Shown here one piece after another: positions 44,689 through 55,647 of a DNA stretch of 64,000 bases. The stretch spans positions 1 through 64,000 of the forward strand of contig PUDQ02000004.1 in the NCBI GenBank assembly GCA_002964805.2, in the 5' to 3' direction. Origin of the DNA: Trametes villosa. Lineage: Eukaryota; Basidiomycota; Agaricomycetes; Polyporales; Polyporaceae. The position numbers were made by a program, and so were the translations under genes. The number at the start of each line of letters is the position of its first letter. Position 1 is the stretch's first letter. The notes beneath the pieces were generated by a model. It was not told the DNA's origin. It saw nothing but the letters and a program-made list of their open reading frames with translations, and did not search any database.

Positions 44689-45825
44689 TCATGCTTCCGC
44701 GGTCGCGGCCTTTGTCTCCTTCTTGAAGAACCAGAGCGGCCAGTCGACCCACGGCGACGGCATGATCTTCTCCCCGCAGAGCGTGAATCCGAGCTTCTCG
44801 TAGATGGGTACCTATCGGAAGCACACTCATCAGCATCTCGTCCCTTCTTCAACGGCCTGAGCGGCGAGCCGCGTTCGTGCAGCTCCGCCCAGGGACGCTG
44901 CGAGGGGGACGGAGACTTACGTTGCGGATGTTGGTCGTGGTCAGCGCCATCGTCGCCCCTGTCTTCGCCGCCTGGACACGCCCGGTCAGCCAGGGAACGC
45001 ACGCAAAAAGGCGAGGCACAAGTGACGAGAATCAGAGGCAGCTGGAGCGGTCCGCACCTCCTTGGTCGCGAGCTCGAACAGGGCTTTGGCGACGCCCTTG
45101 CCCTGGTAGTCCGCGCGGACCATCGCGAAGTTGCACCAGTACGTGTTGCGCTCGGCGGCCTCGATGCCGAGCGCCGCGTCGTTCGCCTTCGGGACCTCCT
45201 TCGCCATCTACATAATTACGCGGCGTATTGTTAGCAGCTGCCCTCATGCGGGTGTTTCCGAGCGGTGGGGACTGACGACGTCGGGGTAGTATTTCTGCCC
45301 CTCGGGCGAGAGCCGGCCCATGAACTCGAACAGCCCGTGCTTCTGCTGCTCCGGCCTAAACACCACACAACCGCACATTCACAGAAACCCGTCAGCGCGA
45401 TGCAAATGGAGGAAGACGGGGCGGCGCGGCTGACGTGGAGAGGATGAGCTGCCCGGGGAGCGAGAAGAGCGTGTAGCCGACGAGCGCGCCGCTCGCGTCG
45501 CGCGCGGTGAAGAGGTCCGAGGTCCCGGGCGTGAGCGCGAGCGCGCGGATCATCACGCCGCCGAGGGCGGGCAGGAGGCTCATGTCGCCCGCGACCAGCG
45601 CGATCGCGGCGGGATCTGCAGGTAGGGGATGTGAAGGTACATAAGTCATGGGTTGGTGCGGAGGGAGGAGCGGATACGTACCAGCGACCATGAGTCCAGC
45701 GAAGACTTGCGTGGCTTCTTCGGCCAGGCTCTCTGCGAGATGTTAGATCGAGGATACAACGGTTATGTGTCGCGCTTACCTGTGGGAGTCTCGACGCGTT
45801 CAAAGGTAATCCCAGCGGGTGCCAT
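44689..45825 (-). CDS. GNAT-family N-acetyltransferase, copy 1
   Basis: Seven exons (45780-45825, 45682-45732, 45435-45615, 45277-45355, 45058-45207, 44921-44971, 44689-44811) give 226 aa. The acetyl-CoA-binding motif is VRADYQGKGVAKALFE, followed by TTTNIRN and the last strand block IYEKLGFTLCGE. This is the fungal GNAT group usually annotated as a generic acetyltransferase, with a cytoplasmic location expected. The substrate is unknown. It is a close tandem paralogue of the next gene, and exon lengths are identical for five of seven exons. Each intron is flanked by canonical GT and AG ends. Confidence 0.85.
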
Positions 45826-46358
45826 GGTGAGTTATCCAGGTAGCAGTTCACAGACGATGATGGTGGAAGCGGAGTAGAGCGACCCAGAGAGCTCGAGGGT
45901 TCCAGAGAAAGGCGGCGTACTAAGTCCTGTGGCGAGCTAGTAAGACAGCGGCCTTATCAGGCCCGCCCACCGCCGAGACGCCATCAAGCAGAAGAGAACA
46001 AGGCGGTCAGAACTCAGAAGCGTCGCAGAAGCAGGTGGCCGACTTCCGCGAGGAATGATGCCCGTCAGCTTGATGATTCCGAGTCTTACTTTGGTAAACG
46101 CAGCGCAGTAGCTTATGCTCTTGGATGTAATGCCTAGTTAGCATCGGTGTTAGGACTCACCTGAGCTTGGTTAATAAGCGCCACTTAGCCCCGGCGCCGG
46201 CGCCGTACTTGTGCTCATTGCATGACCTATTCTGGTGACGGAGTTTGGGACAACAGCTCTTCTTGAATAGTCAGAAGATCTCGTGCATTCTTACAACGGA
46301 AGGTGCTTGTCGGCTCCTGATTGCCACCTTTCTACCCCCTCACCTACCCAAGGCCCGA
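45826..46358. other. Intergenic between tandem GNAT genes, no gene seen
   Basis: 533 bases, presumably the promoter of GNAT copy 1. A short GC palindromic run (CCGGCGCCGG) lies near 46190-46205. Confidence 0.5.
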
Positions 46359-47432
46359 CTACGCATCCGGCGCGCTCGTTCCTTTCTTGAAGAGATAAAC
46401 ATGCCAGTCAGCCCAGGGCGAAGGCATGGCCTTCTCTCCGCAAAGAGTAAACCCGAGCTTCTCATAGATGGCCACCTGTCAGTGTACACGCATTAGTCGT
46501 ACAGTAACCGGGAGGCACATTGTCAGGGTAAGATCCTCTGCAGAACTCCACTTCAGGTCAAGCAGGGACTTACATTGCGGATGTTAGTAGTGCCCAGCCC
46601 CATAGGCGTCCCTATCTTCGCTGCCTGGAAATCGTATGTGAGCCACGCAAGCCGCAAGGTTTCACGAGAGAAGGTGGGACGGTACCTCCTTGGTAGCAAG
46701 CTCGAAGAGCGCCTTCACGATGCCCTTGCCCTGGAATTCCTTGCGTACCATCGCAACGTGGCACCAGTACAGGTTACGTTCGGCGTCCTCGACGCCGAGT
46801 GCGGCGTCGGTCGCCTTCGGGATCTCCTTTCCCATCTGCGTTCATTGAAAGTTGAAGTTTTACGTCGAATAACACTAGAAAAGCAAAGAATGGGCACTGA
46901 CGATTTCGGACCAGTACTGCTGCCCCTCGGGCGAGAGCTTGCTCGTGAACTCGGCCATGTCGCGCTTCTGCTGCTCCGAACTGCTCGCATGCCTTGTCAA
47001 CGCCGCATATAGACGCGTCATAGACGCAGCGACTCACTTCGATGGCTGTCCCGGGAGGGAAAAGAGGGTGTACCCGACCAGGGCGCCGCTCTCGTCCCGC
47101 GCGGCGAACATGTGTGCCACGCCGGGGGTCAGGGCGAGCGGGCGGAGGACCAGGCGGCATAAGGATGGGATGAGGCTCGTGTTGCCGGCAACGAGGGCGA
47201 TTTCGGCGGGGGCTGAGGATAATCAAGGCGAATATGACACATGAGTGTGGGTGTGTGGCGCCGCGGAGGAGGGTGGGTGGTTGGTTACCTGTGGCCATGA
47301 GCTCGGCGAAAATTTGCGCGGCTTCTTCAACCAGGTTTTCTGCGATACGTGAGGTTGAGAGATCTCTGTGTCTGCGTTACTCTTACCTGTCGGCGTCTCG
47401 ACGCGCTCAATGGCAATCCCAGCAGGAGGCAT
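46359..47432 (-). CDS. GNAT-family N-acetyltransferase, copy 2
   Basis: Seven exons (47387-47432, 47289-47339, 47038-47212, 46902-46980, 46686-46835, 46574-46624, 46359-46475) give 222 aa. The acetyl-CoA motif is VRKEFQGKGIVKALFE, with TTNIRN and IYEKLGFTLCGEKAMPSPW downstream. It is collinear with copy 1. Catalytic function is likely preserved; the substrate is unknown. Tandem duplication on the same strand. A third, more diverged copy lies on the plus strand at 62.3 kb. Confidence 0.85.
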
Positions 47433-48110
47433 GGCTGAAGGTGTGCTTGAAGATCGTGATCGAGCTAGACAGCAGAGAGAGGTCAAGAAAGTACTCTCTC
47501 AGTGAAGAGGGCGTCGAGCGGGCTTTTCAGACCGGCCAAGCATCAAGCAGTGAGAACAAGAAGCTGCCAGAAGCGTCGCCGAAGGAATACCAAGTGGTCA
47601 ACTGGGGTTTGTCTTGTATTCGTCCGCAGTCTTGCCCCGGATGTAGCAGATACAGTAGCTCACAGTAGCCCAGTGATTTTTCCGCCTCAGCAATTTTCGA
47701 AGCGTCTGAGAGTGAGCCTTGAAGATAGAGATTGCAAGATACGCGTATGTTTGTTGTCGTTGTCCGGAGCAATTTGTGAGCCATGGTGTGCAGGTATCGT
47801 GTGGTAACGGCGCTGCGAGCCAAATATCTTGGGTGTTTACCGTTTTCGTTATGTGTATCCACGGCGTATGACAGAGACACGACACGACGCAACAGCATGT
47901 ACTGTCGTGGAGGAGCGGACGAGAGCTGGAGAAAGGCAAAACACAGGCTGCGGCTCCCGATCCTCCATTAATATTAGTGACGGCACACCGGGCCGACCTC
48001 CGGGACGTGCCAGCGACGCGTCCTCGCAAAGGTTGGCGCGCATCTCAGCTTGTCCGCGTTCCACGTCGTTCTCTCCTCCCGCGCTCATCGTCTACGGTGC
48101 CGCGCGCAAA
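47433..48110. other. Divergent intergenic region, no gene seen
   Basis: 678 bases between GNAT copy 2 (-) and STE24 (+). No supported gene. Confidence 0.55.
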
Positions 48111-49961
48111 ATGCTCGGAAACGTCTTGGACCTGCTCAACTCTGGGCTGGACGCGGTGCAGGCGCGTCTGGCGTGGGTCGCGACAGATACAGTCGACTGG
48201 AAGTTCTACCTGCAAGTCTGCTCGTGGAGCGTCTGCCTCTTCGAGTCCTACCTCTTGTACGCCCTTCGCGAGCTCGTGGTCAGAAGGACGGTTGGCTAAT
48301 CTGTGCGCGGAATGAATGTAGGCTGCGGCAGTTCCCGCTGTACTCGAAGACGGAGCCTCCGCCGGTTCTCGCTGATCACTTCAAACCGGACACGTTCAGG
48401 AAGTCGCAGGCGTACGGAAAGGACAAGGCGAAGTTCTCGCTCATCTCCGGCATCTACAAGCAGGTTGTCGACTCGGTGTTCCTCCAGTATGGTCTCATGG
48501 CTTGGTCATGGAAGATTGGTGGCAAAATCACTGGGCTCCTGGGATACGGTCCGGAATACGAGGTACGTAGCCGTCACACCTCTTGGATCATGTTGTCGGA
48601 GGAAGCTGTACGCGCACTTGAGGCTCATGGACCGTTTCTGTAGATTCTTCAATCGATAGCCTTCGCGTTCACGCTCTTCTTCGTGTCGAGCCTCCCCTCT
48701 CTCCCGCTCTCCTACTACCAGACCTTCGTCCTCGAGGAGAAGCACGGCTTCAACAAGATGACGCGCTCCCTCTTCGTCACGGACCTCTTCAAGAGCTGGG
48801 CGATCGGCTTCGCCATCGGCGCGCCCTTCCTCGCCGGTTTCCTCTCCGTCTTCAAGTGGGCCGGCAACCGCTTCGTCCCCTGGCTCATGGCCTTCCTGTG
48901 AGCCCCTCCCCCCTTCTCCACCCTGTTACGTAGAGACGCAGCAGCTGACGCGGGGGTGGGCAGGCTGATCTTCCAGCTGTCGATGGTGGTGCTGTACCCG
49001 ACGGTGATCCAGCCGCTGTTCAACAAGCTCTCGCCGCTCCCCGCGGGCGAGCTGCGCTCGCGCATCGAGGAGCTCGCGGTCAAGCTCAAGTTCCCGCTCA
49101 AGCACCTGTACGAGATCGACGGCTCGAAGCGCAGCTCGCACTCCAACGCGTACTTCTTCGGCCTCCCCGGGGTGCGTCCTGCTTCCTTCCGGCTTTCCGT
49201 CTGTGTATATGCGCGGTTTTTCGCGGGGAGCTGACGTGTGCGTGCGTGTAGAACAAGCATATCGTGATCTTCGACACTCTCATCAAGCAGAGCAAGCCCG
49301 AAGAGGTCGAGGCCGTCCTCGGTGCGCATGTTCGCGCAATATTGCAGACAAATCGTACTGATAAACCCATGTGCGCAGCGCACGAGCTGGGGCACTGGTA
49401 CTACATGCACCCGTCGCAGCTGCTGCTCCTCTCGCAGCTGCACATCTTCACGATCCTCGCGCTCTTCCCCGCGTTCCTGCGCGCGCCGCCGCTCCTGCGC
49501 GCGTTCGACTTCCCGCCCGCCGTCGCCGCGACGCCGCCCACCATCGTCGCCTTCCTCCTCTACCAGGTACGCGCCCCCCTTCCCTTCCTTCCTCTCCTCT
49601 CTCTCACATCCAGCTCACCTGCTAACCCTGCTCGCAAACGCAGATGCTGCTGACGCCGCTGGAAGCGGTCGTGGGGATTCTCATGAACGCGGTGAGCCGC
49701 CGGTTCGAGTACCAGGCGGACCGCTTCGCGTGCGAGCTCCAGAGCAAGCTCAAGGACGAGAAGATGGCGGACATGGGCGCGCGCCTGGGCCGCGCGCTCG
49801 TCGCGCTGCACGTCGAGAACCTGTCGACGGTGTGGGTCGACTGGCTGTACTCGGCGTACCACCACTCGCACCCGACGCTGACAGAGCGCTTGAGGGCGCT
49901 CGAGGGTGAGCGGGTGGTGGGGGAGAAGAGGGAGGCGGTCGCGGAGAAGAAGGAGCTCTGA
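48111..49961 (+). CDS. ste24: CAAX prenyl protease STE24 (M48 metalloprotease)
   Basis: Seven exons (48111-48256, 48322-48562, 48644-48897, 48964-49171, 49252-49321, 49379-49566, 49644-49961) give 474 aa. The zinc site is HELGH at residues 308-312 with the third ligand in FEYQAD (Glu391, Asp395), as in M48A. Other family blocks are FVLEEKHGFNKMT, QPLFNKLSPL and KRSSHSNAYFFG. The enzyme sits in the ER membrane with several helices and cleaves prenylated CaaX proteins, including lipopeptide mating pheromones in basidiomycetes. The intron just before the HELGH codons is 57 nt. Housekeeping gene, complete. Confidence 0.93.
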
Positions 49962-51472
49962 GGATGAGGTGTGCGCCAGAGACCAGGATAAGCGTTCCTT
50001 TCTTGTGCAAGTACGTACGTTGGCGATATTTATCAATGTCGAAGCTTTCGAAGTTCAGGAAGCTATGGGCCCTCTGGCGGCGTGCCCCCGCCTAAACTGC
50101 AGCTGCAGCTGCAGCACGTCCTTCATACCAGACGCTGCCTCGTAGGGCATCCCTTCGCTCACCCACTCCCTAACCTGTCCAAGGGCGCTCCCAAATCCTA
50201 GGCGTCTACCGCGGCCGACCTCTTTCACAGGCCTGCTACGGAGTGCGAACCCGCGGCACGCTCAAGCAGCCTCCGTCGCCTCGCCAACAGCCTAAATCCT
50301 ACTGGACGAGCGTGCGTACCCTCTTCGACACAGCAGCATGGTCGCTAACTGATGCATCCCACGCAGTTAACGGCAGTCCACCCCGTCGCCCACACCCACT
50401 GGCGCTCCGAGCGGACGTGAACGACTGCGTGTCGCGGGGGATATTCAGTATTCAGCTGCGCGTCGGGATACTCGGACGGCTGCGCTTGGCAGGCCCCGGG
50501 ATGAATATCCTCTCGAGAAGAGCTGTCAGTCTCGAGGCCCGAGGGACGTTGTGGGAGGGCGGGTGTCACGCGTTGGGGTGACCGTATGTTTTGCGTCCGG
50601 CACGAATATATTGTTGACGTTTTCTGGTGGTTCAGCAATTCCGCGGATGCTATGAACCGCCAACAAGGCTTCCGAGGCACACGCCGCCAGGGCCCCAAGG
50701 AAGCCGGCTCCATGTTCCGCCCCGCTGCCGCATCGACGCCCCTGCAGTCGGCGATTGGCAGGCCTGTCCTCGACATGGACAGGTCGGGGGGATCTCATCG
50801 ACATCGGCCGGAAAGCCGCATGTATCGCCCGCCCGGCTGCGGTTCACGGCGGCCTCCTCCACCAGCGTCGTGCTGCGAACAGCATACATCACGGTAACCC
50901 GCCCGCCCCTCCCCAAAGTCCGAGCCTCTGACAAAGTGCTAGTGTGCCAGGAAGGGAGAATGGAAGGCGAAGGCGAAGACGAGAAGCGTGATCCTGCGGC
51001 TCCGGCGCGGTGTTATTAATAGCGCATCCCGCGGGAGCTGAAGAAACCTGACGCATGATGAGTACGCTCCCTGCTGCGTGCAATATGCGGTTTGGACCGC
51101 GGCCGGTGCATCTGTATCAGTGCGTGTCCCGGATCATACGGCATCGGTGCCAGAGAGAGCCAGCTGACGGCACGAAATCTGTGCGCGGACGGCGTTGAGC
51201 GAGATCGCAGCTCTGTCTGGCCACCCAGATCCAGCGGAGGATGTACAGGAATGCGATTCGGACGGGGGGTTCCGTGCGCAGGTGTCGTGGGGGCCGCCGG
51301 GCTCGGGGCTTCCACAACAGCAGCAGCAGCAGGATACTTCGAATTCCGTATCACGAAGGGAAGACCACGGGCGGGCTGGAGCCTGCGTTTGACTCTGAAT
51401 CAGAGAAGACAAAGGGCAGCGGGTGGTGGGCAGCGGGTTCTCGGGGTATTCAGATAGCCTCGGGGGAGAAGG
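49962..51472. other. Long intergenic stretch, no gene seen
   Basis: 1.5 kb between STE24 and WL-peptide 3. It contains a (CTGCAG)n run near 50097-50115 and a (CAG)5 run near 51316-51335. No supported gene. Confidence 0.5.
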
Positions 51473-51478
51473 TATAAA
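51473..51478 (+). promoter_or_regulatory. TATA box of WL-peptide 3
   Basis: TATAAA 92 bases upstream of the ATG at 51570. Confidence 0.6.
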
Positions 51479-51569
51479 GAGAGGAGCTTCCTCTGCACCG
51501 GCTCGGCAGGATCGCTTCTGCATTCCTACTTTCCATCCGGGGATCCATCCACACTTCCAGCTCACAGAC

Positions 51570-51768
51570 ATGCGCTTCTTCGCCGTCTCCGCTCTTGTCG
51601 CGGTGTTCTTCGCCACCGCCCTGACGGGCTCGCTCGCTGCTCCTGTCGCGGCAGAAGGTCAGTACCTGGTGTTGAGGCGGAGAGTGGGAAGGCGAGGCTT
51701 ACATGCGTTTTGTAGCCGAGGCAAACGTCGTGGCACCCGACCCGCATGAGGAGTTGGTGTGGCTGTAA
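51570..51768 (+). CDS. Secreted WL-peptide precursor 3 (novel family, cysteine-free)
   Basis: Exons 51570-51657 and 51716-51768, separated by a 58-nt phase-1 intron (GTCAGT...TGTAG), give 46 aa. The signal peptide (LVAVFFATALTGSLA) is followed by about 23 residues starting APVAAE. The spliced junction creates an Ala-Glu-Ala-Glu-Ala run. The terminus is HEELVWL and the stop. No cysteine occurs in the spacer or terminus, and there is no Lys-Arg site. Its stop lies 312 bases from the 3' end of the UstYa-like gene on the opposite strand. Function unknown. Confidence 0.75.
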
Positions 51769-52080
51769 TAAGCTAGAGTTGAGGTTAGCCCGACTACGCA
51801 GCTCCGAACCTGACTTTCCGCACGATTGCTCATGGGAGTTGCTTCATTTAGTCGCAACTGTAGGAAGTCTCAAGGGGATGATCAGCTGTACATTGTTTTG
51901 GGTTCCATCGATTATTGCCTGACGTAGTGAATCGTTCTATACGCGATGCAGTGTCTGTGTTTGAGTGTGAAGAAAAATATGAGCTCGAAGCGAAGCTGGT
52001 CGCACGTTAAGCTACAAGTCGAACCTACTGGGAATACACCCCGATGGCTTCGAATTGTGCGCCAAAGTACATCATCATAG
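51769..52080. other. Short convergent gap, no gene seen
   Basis: 312 bases between WL-peptide 3 (+) and UstYa-like copy 3 (-). Confidence 0.6.
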
Positions 52081-52873
52081 TTAAGCATCATCTGTCTCCT
52101 CGCGGAACCGCATCCACTCCTCCCAATTCCTCCCAATCGCCCCATACAACGCCCCCCAATCCCTACACCTCCTCTCCCCGCCCACACGCTCCCTCTCGAA
52201 ATCCCTCTCCAGACTCCCCGCATCCTCGAGCGTCACGTCCGCGTCGCACAGCGCGAACTGCCGCAACACGTTCAAACAGCGCTCCACATGCGCGCGCTCC
52301 CTTCCTTCTCTCGGGGGCCCGTCCAAGTCAGATTCCGAGCCGGAGTCCTCGTGCAGCGCGGAGACGACGACGCGCAGGCAGTGGAGCTCGTACGAGAACG
52401 CGGGGAAGAAGAACTTGCGGCGCGGCGGCCCGAGGCGGACGTTCGCGTCGCCGTCCGCGCTCGCGTACGCCCATTCGAGGCGCGTCTCGGATGAGGGGTG
52501 CGAGCCTGAGGGGGAGTAGCGCGTGGTTTCTTCGAGGGTGAGGAGGACGCTTGGGTTGTGGGAGGAGGGGAGGGGGAGGTGTGGGGGGTAGTCGTCTTCT
52601 ATGAAGCCTGAAGATGTCGTTAGTTTGTGGTTGTGAAAGGTGATGAGGATGATACGGACTGTAGGTTAAAAGAGGCGGGTCGCGAAGGACTGCCTGCTGC
52701 GCTACCCATCGAGTGAAGACGAGGTCGGCAGCAAGATTCGCGAGACTGAGAGCGAATACTGACAGAATGACAAGATAGTGCGCAAGGCAATAGGCCTCCC
52801 AGTAGCAGAGGCGAGAATTGCCTCGGAGGTGCAGGTTATGCCGAAGCCAAGAGGGAAATCCTGAGTATGACAT
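52081..52873 (-). CDS. UstYa-like (DUF3328) membrane protein, copy 3
   Basis: Exons 52660-52873 and 52081-52607 (52-nt intron) give 246 aa if the ATG at 52873 is correct. A membrane helix lies near residues 28-50 (HYLVILSVFALSLANLAADL). The lumenal domain has FIEDDYP, LEWAYASADGD and LGPPRRKFFF, the first motif YELHC (first His replaced by Tyr), and HVERCLNVLRQFALCDAD (second motif, with Arg for the second His). The intron is in the same place and phase as in copy 2. Family role: oxidative modification of secreted peptide precursors. The altered motifs make activity uncertain. It is flanked on both sides by WL-peptide genes. Confidence 0.75.
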
Positions 52874-53558
52874 GGGGGTTGGTGTGTAGGTGCCTCGTCC
52901 TCTGGTGCGCTGTTTGGCATGCCCCCTCTCGCTGCACTCCGAGTATCGTGGTGGTGATAGACTCAGAGGCAATGCATGACCAGCATACCTTCAGATGGTT
53001 GAGACCTGTCCTGCTACAGTGACGGCTCGACCGCACTGCTCAGCCTAGAGGGCGACGCATACGCAGCTCCGACAACTTGTGTCCCGATAGCTGGTGTGCG
53101 TTCTTGCATCCACAATGTACACACTCTGCGTGAGCCTAAAACAGTCCAAGCTAGCTATGGGTACTCCAGGTCGAGTTGTGGAAGGAGGCGTCAGTTCAGA
53201 CAGTGCATGGCGGTCAGTGGCGGAGGAAAGATGCGCTCGCCGCTCGATCGACTCCGAGAAGTTCGGAGACGGAAATCCCCTCGCCACGTGGCTAGCACAG
53301 CTTTCGTGGAGGCAAAATATCGGCGCCTCCAGCTGCCTCCAACCACCTGCGACCTACTGTCCTGCAACTCCCGCGCCGAAATGCCCGTTTGTTTCAACTC
53401 CTTAGCCATGCTTGAGCTGCAAGCGTTCCAGCGATATCTTAGGTCTGGTGGTACTGCTTACTTGATCTGGGAAATCTATCATATACAACGAACACGATCG
53501 AATCTACCACCCAGCCCGTTTTCTGGATCACAAGCCGAATTTCCTGTCCTCGTATGCT
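52874..53558. other. Intergenic, no gene seen
   Basis: About 0.7 kb upstream of UstYa-like copy 3, containing its promoter. No other gene recognised. Confidence 0.5.
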
Positions 53559-53587
53559 ACGCGCACCCCTCTTCGAGGGGTGCGCGT
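53559..53587 (+). repeat. Perfect 13-bp inverted repeat (hairpin)
   Basis: The arms acgcgcacccctc and gaggggtgcgcgt are perfect reverse complements around a 3-base loop (ttc). A TATATAA sequence follows at 53591-53597. It lies between UstYa-like copy 3 and WL-peptide 4. Role unknown. Confidence 0.75.
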
Positions 53588-53709
53588 TTGTTATATAAGT
53601 CTTGAGGAGGCATTACGGACGCGACGAAGGCTGTGTGTGGGGTCGGTTCATCGCACAAGGTGAGCACTTTGTATGACACGACACATACCGCAAACTCAAG
53701 ATCCATTCA

Positions 53710-53926
53710 TTACAACCAGCCCAGATCCTCATGAGGGCTGACCGTCTCGGCTATAGAGCATGCCCATCAGCAAAACTTTCATGAATGCACGACTCAGACG
53801 CATTGCCCTTGAAGACTGACCTTCAGTCTCGGCGGGAAGCGCGTATGCATGCAGCATCGCCGAGCTGACGAATGCTACCAGTATAGCCTGCAACACGACG
53901 TTCATAGCAACCTGGAGGCCTCGCAT
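53710..53926 (-). CDS. Secreted WL-peptide precursor 4 (novel family, cysteine-free)
   Basis: Exons 53821-53926 and 53710-53750, with a 70-nt phase-1 intron (GTCAGT...TATAG), give 48 aa. The hydrophobic signal peptide ends HAYA, then LPAETEAETVSP. The terminus is HEDLGWL followed by TAA. As in precursor 3, neither spacer nor terminus has a cysteine and there is no Lys-Arg; the two share a similar acidic spacer and the same intron donor context (GAAG|GTCAGT), so they are probably sister copies now facing each other across the UstYa-like gene. A second ATG at 53905 is possible. Reading through the intron gives an unrelated tail, which hides the gene. Confidence 0.75.
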
Positions 53927-55573
53927 TCTCGAGAGAGTAGTGAAACGGAGAGTGAGGGGGGTACTAGTTCTGAGTGGAGAGCTCGAGGTGCTCTGGGGTC
54001 CGTGCTTTATGTGCGGCGCCCCGCTCACTGTCAGAAGCGAGGGTTCGCTGCATTGCCTGACGTCGGCCTGTATGCTTCTGTTTGCTAAGAAGCCTTACTT
54101 GTCGGACCAGTGCACGTTTGCGCGCGAGCGGTGATTTGACTGAAGTCACGATACGCGTTGAAGGCGAACGCAAAAGTACTGGTGGGTAGACTCGGTATCT
54201 GGATCTAACGAAGTCTCATTCTAATCGTGTAACTACGCAGGCATTCTACAGATACTCAGCGGGAACTGAAGCACGGTGCTACGCGGACCCGCCTTGCTGC
54301 AGAAAGCAAACGGATAACCCTTCCTCTCTAACGGCATCCGGCTCGAAGGCTAATGGCTTCTGCTTACTATCCTTCCATACACGGTAACTCCCTGCTTCCC
54401 TCGAAGCCCTGCACGGCTTCTCGAATTCTCTTCTCTTCTGTAAGTCTACGTTATTGCCAGCTGTGTTTGAGGATGCCCGCCCTTGGATCTACTGTTGACA
54501 GCGTTCTTTGGCCAGCCGGGACGCCGACAAGGACAACTGGCTCGACGCATACACGCATGCAGTAATCGCGCCGGCTGTCATCAGCTTCAGGTAAGCTCTG
54601 CGCTACGGTACAGCTTTCACGCACACACCACTCATTCAGGCTCAGATCGGTCGTGTGCGCCGGAGTGCTCTGCCTCCACCGGAGCACCTCACGGCTGTCA
54701 CCCCGTAACGCTCGCATCCCGGAGACACAAGTACCCCAGTCATCGGGTCAGAGCTATCACCCCGAGATCTGATTGACCCCGAGCCTGTAACTCGACTGCC
54801 GCGGCATTTCTGCCCTTAGACTCGGGAGCAATGCAGCGGAGTGCCGGCGACAATGATCGAGATGCAAAAACTCTGCATGCTGCGGCGACCTGCAGGACGG
54901 CGATAGCTGTCGACGCGATAGCGCTGCAGGGATGTGCGCTACGCGGCGGGGCATGTCACATACGCATGGGGATGCGGAGACGGGTCCCGCGCGCCGACAC
55001 CGCTCCGCGCGCAGCGCAGCACAATTGTCACCCTCGCGCGAGCCGTGCGAAGGCATCGCCTTCCTGGCGGTCATCCTCGCGCGGGCGCTCCCACACGGAC
55101 GGCCGGGTATGATGCGGACGCGCATCCCGCGCCAGACGCACTCCGCCCGCTGCAGAGACGTGACGCTCATCAGGAGATGCAGAAGGCGGGTGCGTCGATG
55201 GTGCCTCGCGGCGTGCTTCTTTGCAGGACACGCCTGCTGCGACCAGGGCGCTTCACGACTGGCGGAGGCCGCGAGTTGCGTGCAGGCGCGATATCCGGCA
55301 CGTTCTGACACACATCCGCACGCAGATCCAACAAGCACCGGAATGGCAACGAGTGCCCGGCGTGCGGAACATCCGCGCGATCATGGACTTCCATCGGATT
55401 ATCCCGCGCTCAGGCAACTCGCGCATCCCAGCGCGCGGTGATCCTGCAGTCACCGCCATCGGGCCATGGAAAACATGCAGGAGGCCACGCTCACGCACAA
55501 AGGGCGGAGCTCTGTGCGGCTGCGATCAGACCCGGCGACCAGAGCGATGCGGGCTCGCGAGCGAGTGAAACAA
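53927..55573. other. Divergent intergenic stretch, no gene supported
   Basis: About 1.65 kb between WL-peptides 4 (-) and 5 (+). The GC-rich frames at 54.7-55.5 kb have no recognisable feature. Confidence 0.5.
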
Positions 55574-55580
55574 TATAAAA
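55574..55580 (+). promoter_or_regulatory. TATA box of WL-peptide 5
   Basis: TATAAAA 68 bases upstream of the ATG at 55648. Confidence 0.6.
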
Positions 55581-55647
55581 GGCAGCGGGAACTTAGGACG
55601 AGCACGAGCCATCGGACACCGCACCGCCGAACTCAGCACTTCACACC

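Noticed and set aside
47433..49961. STE24 as a dedicated processing enzyme of the peptide family
   Set aside because: It is a conserved single housekeeping protease acting on prenylated proteins at the ER membrane; the peptides show no prenylation site.
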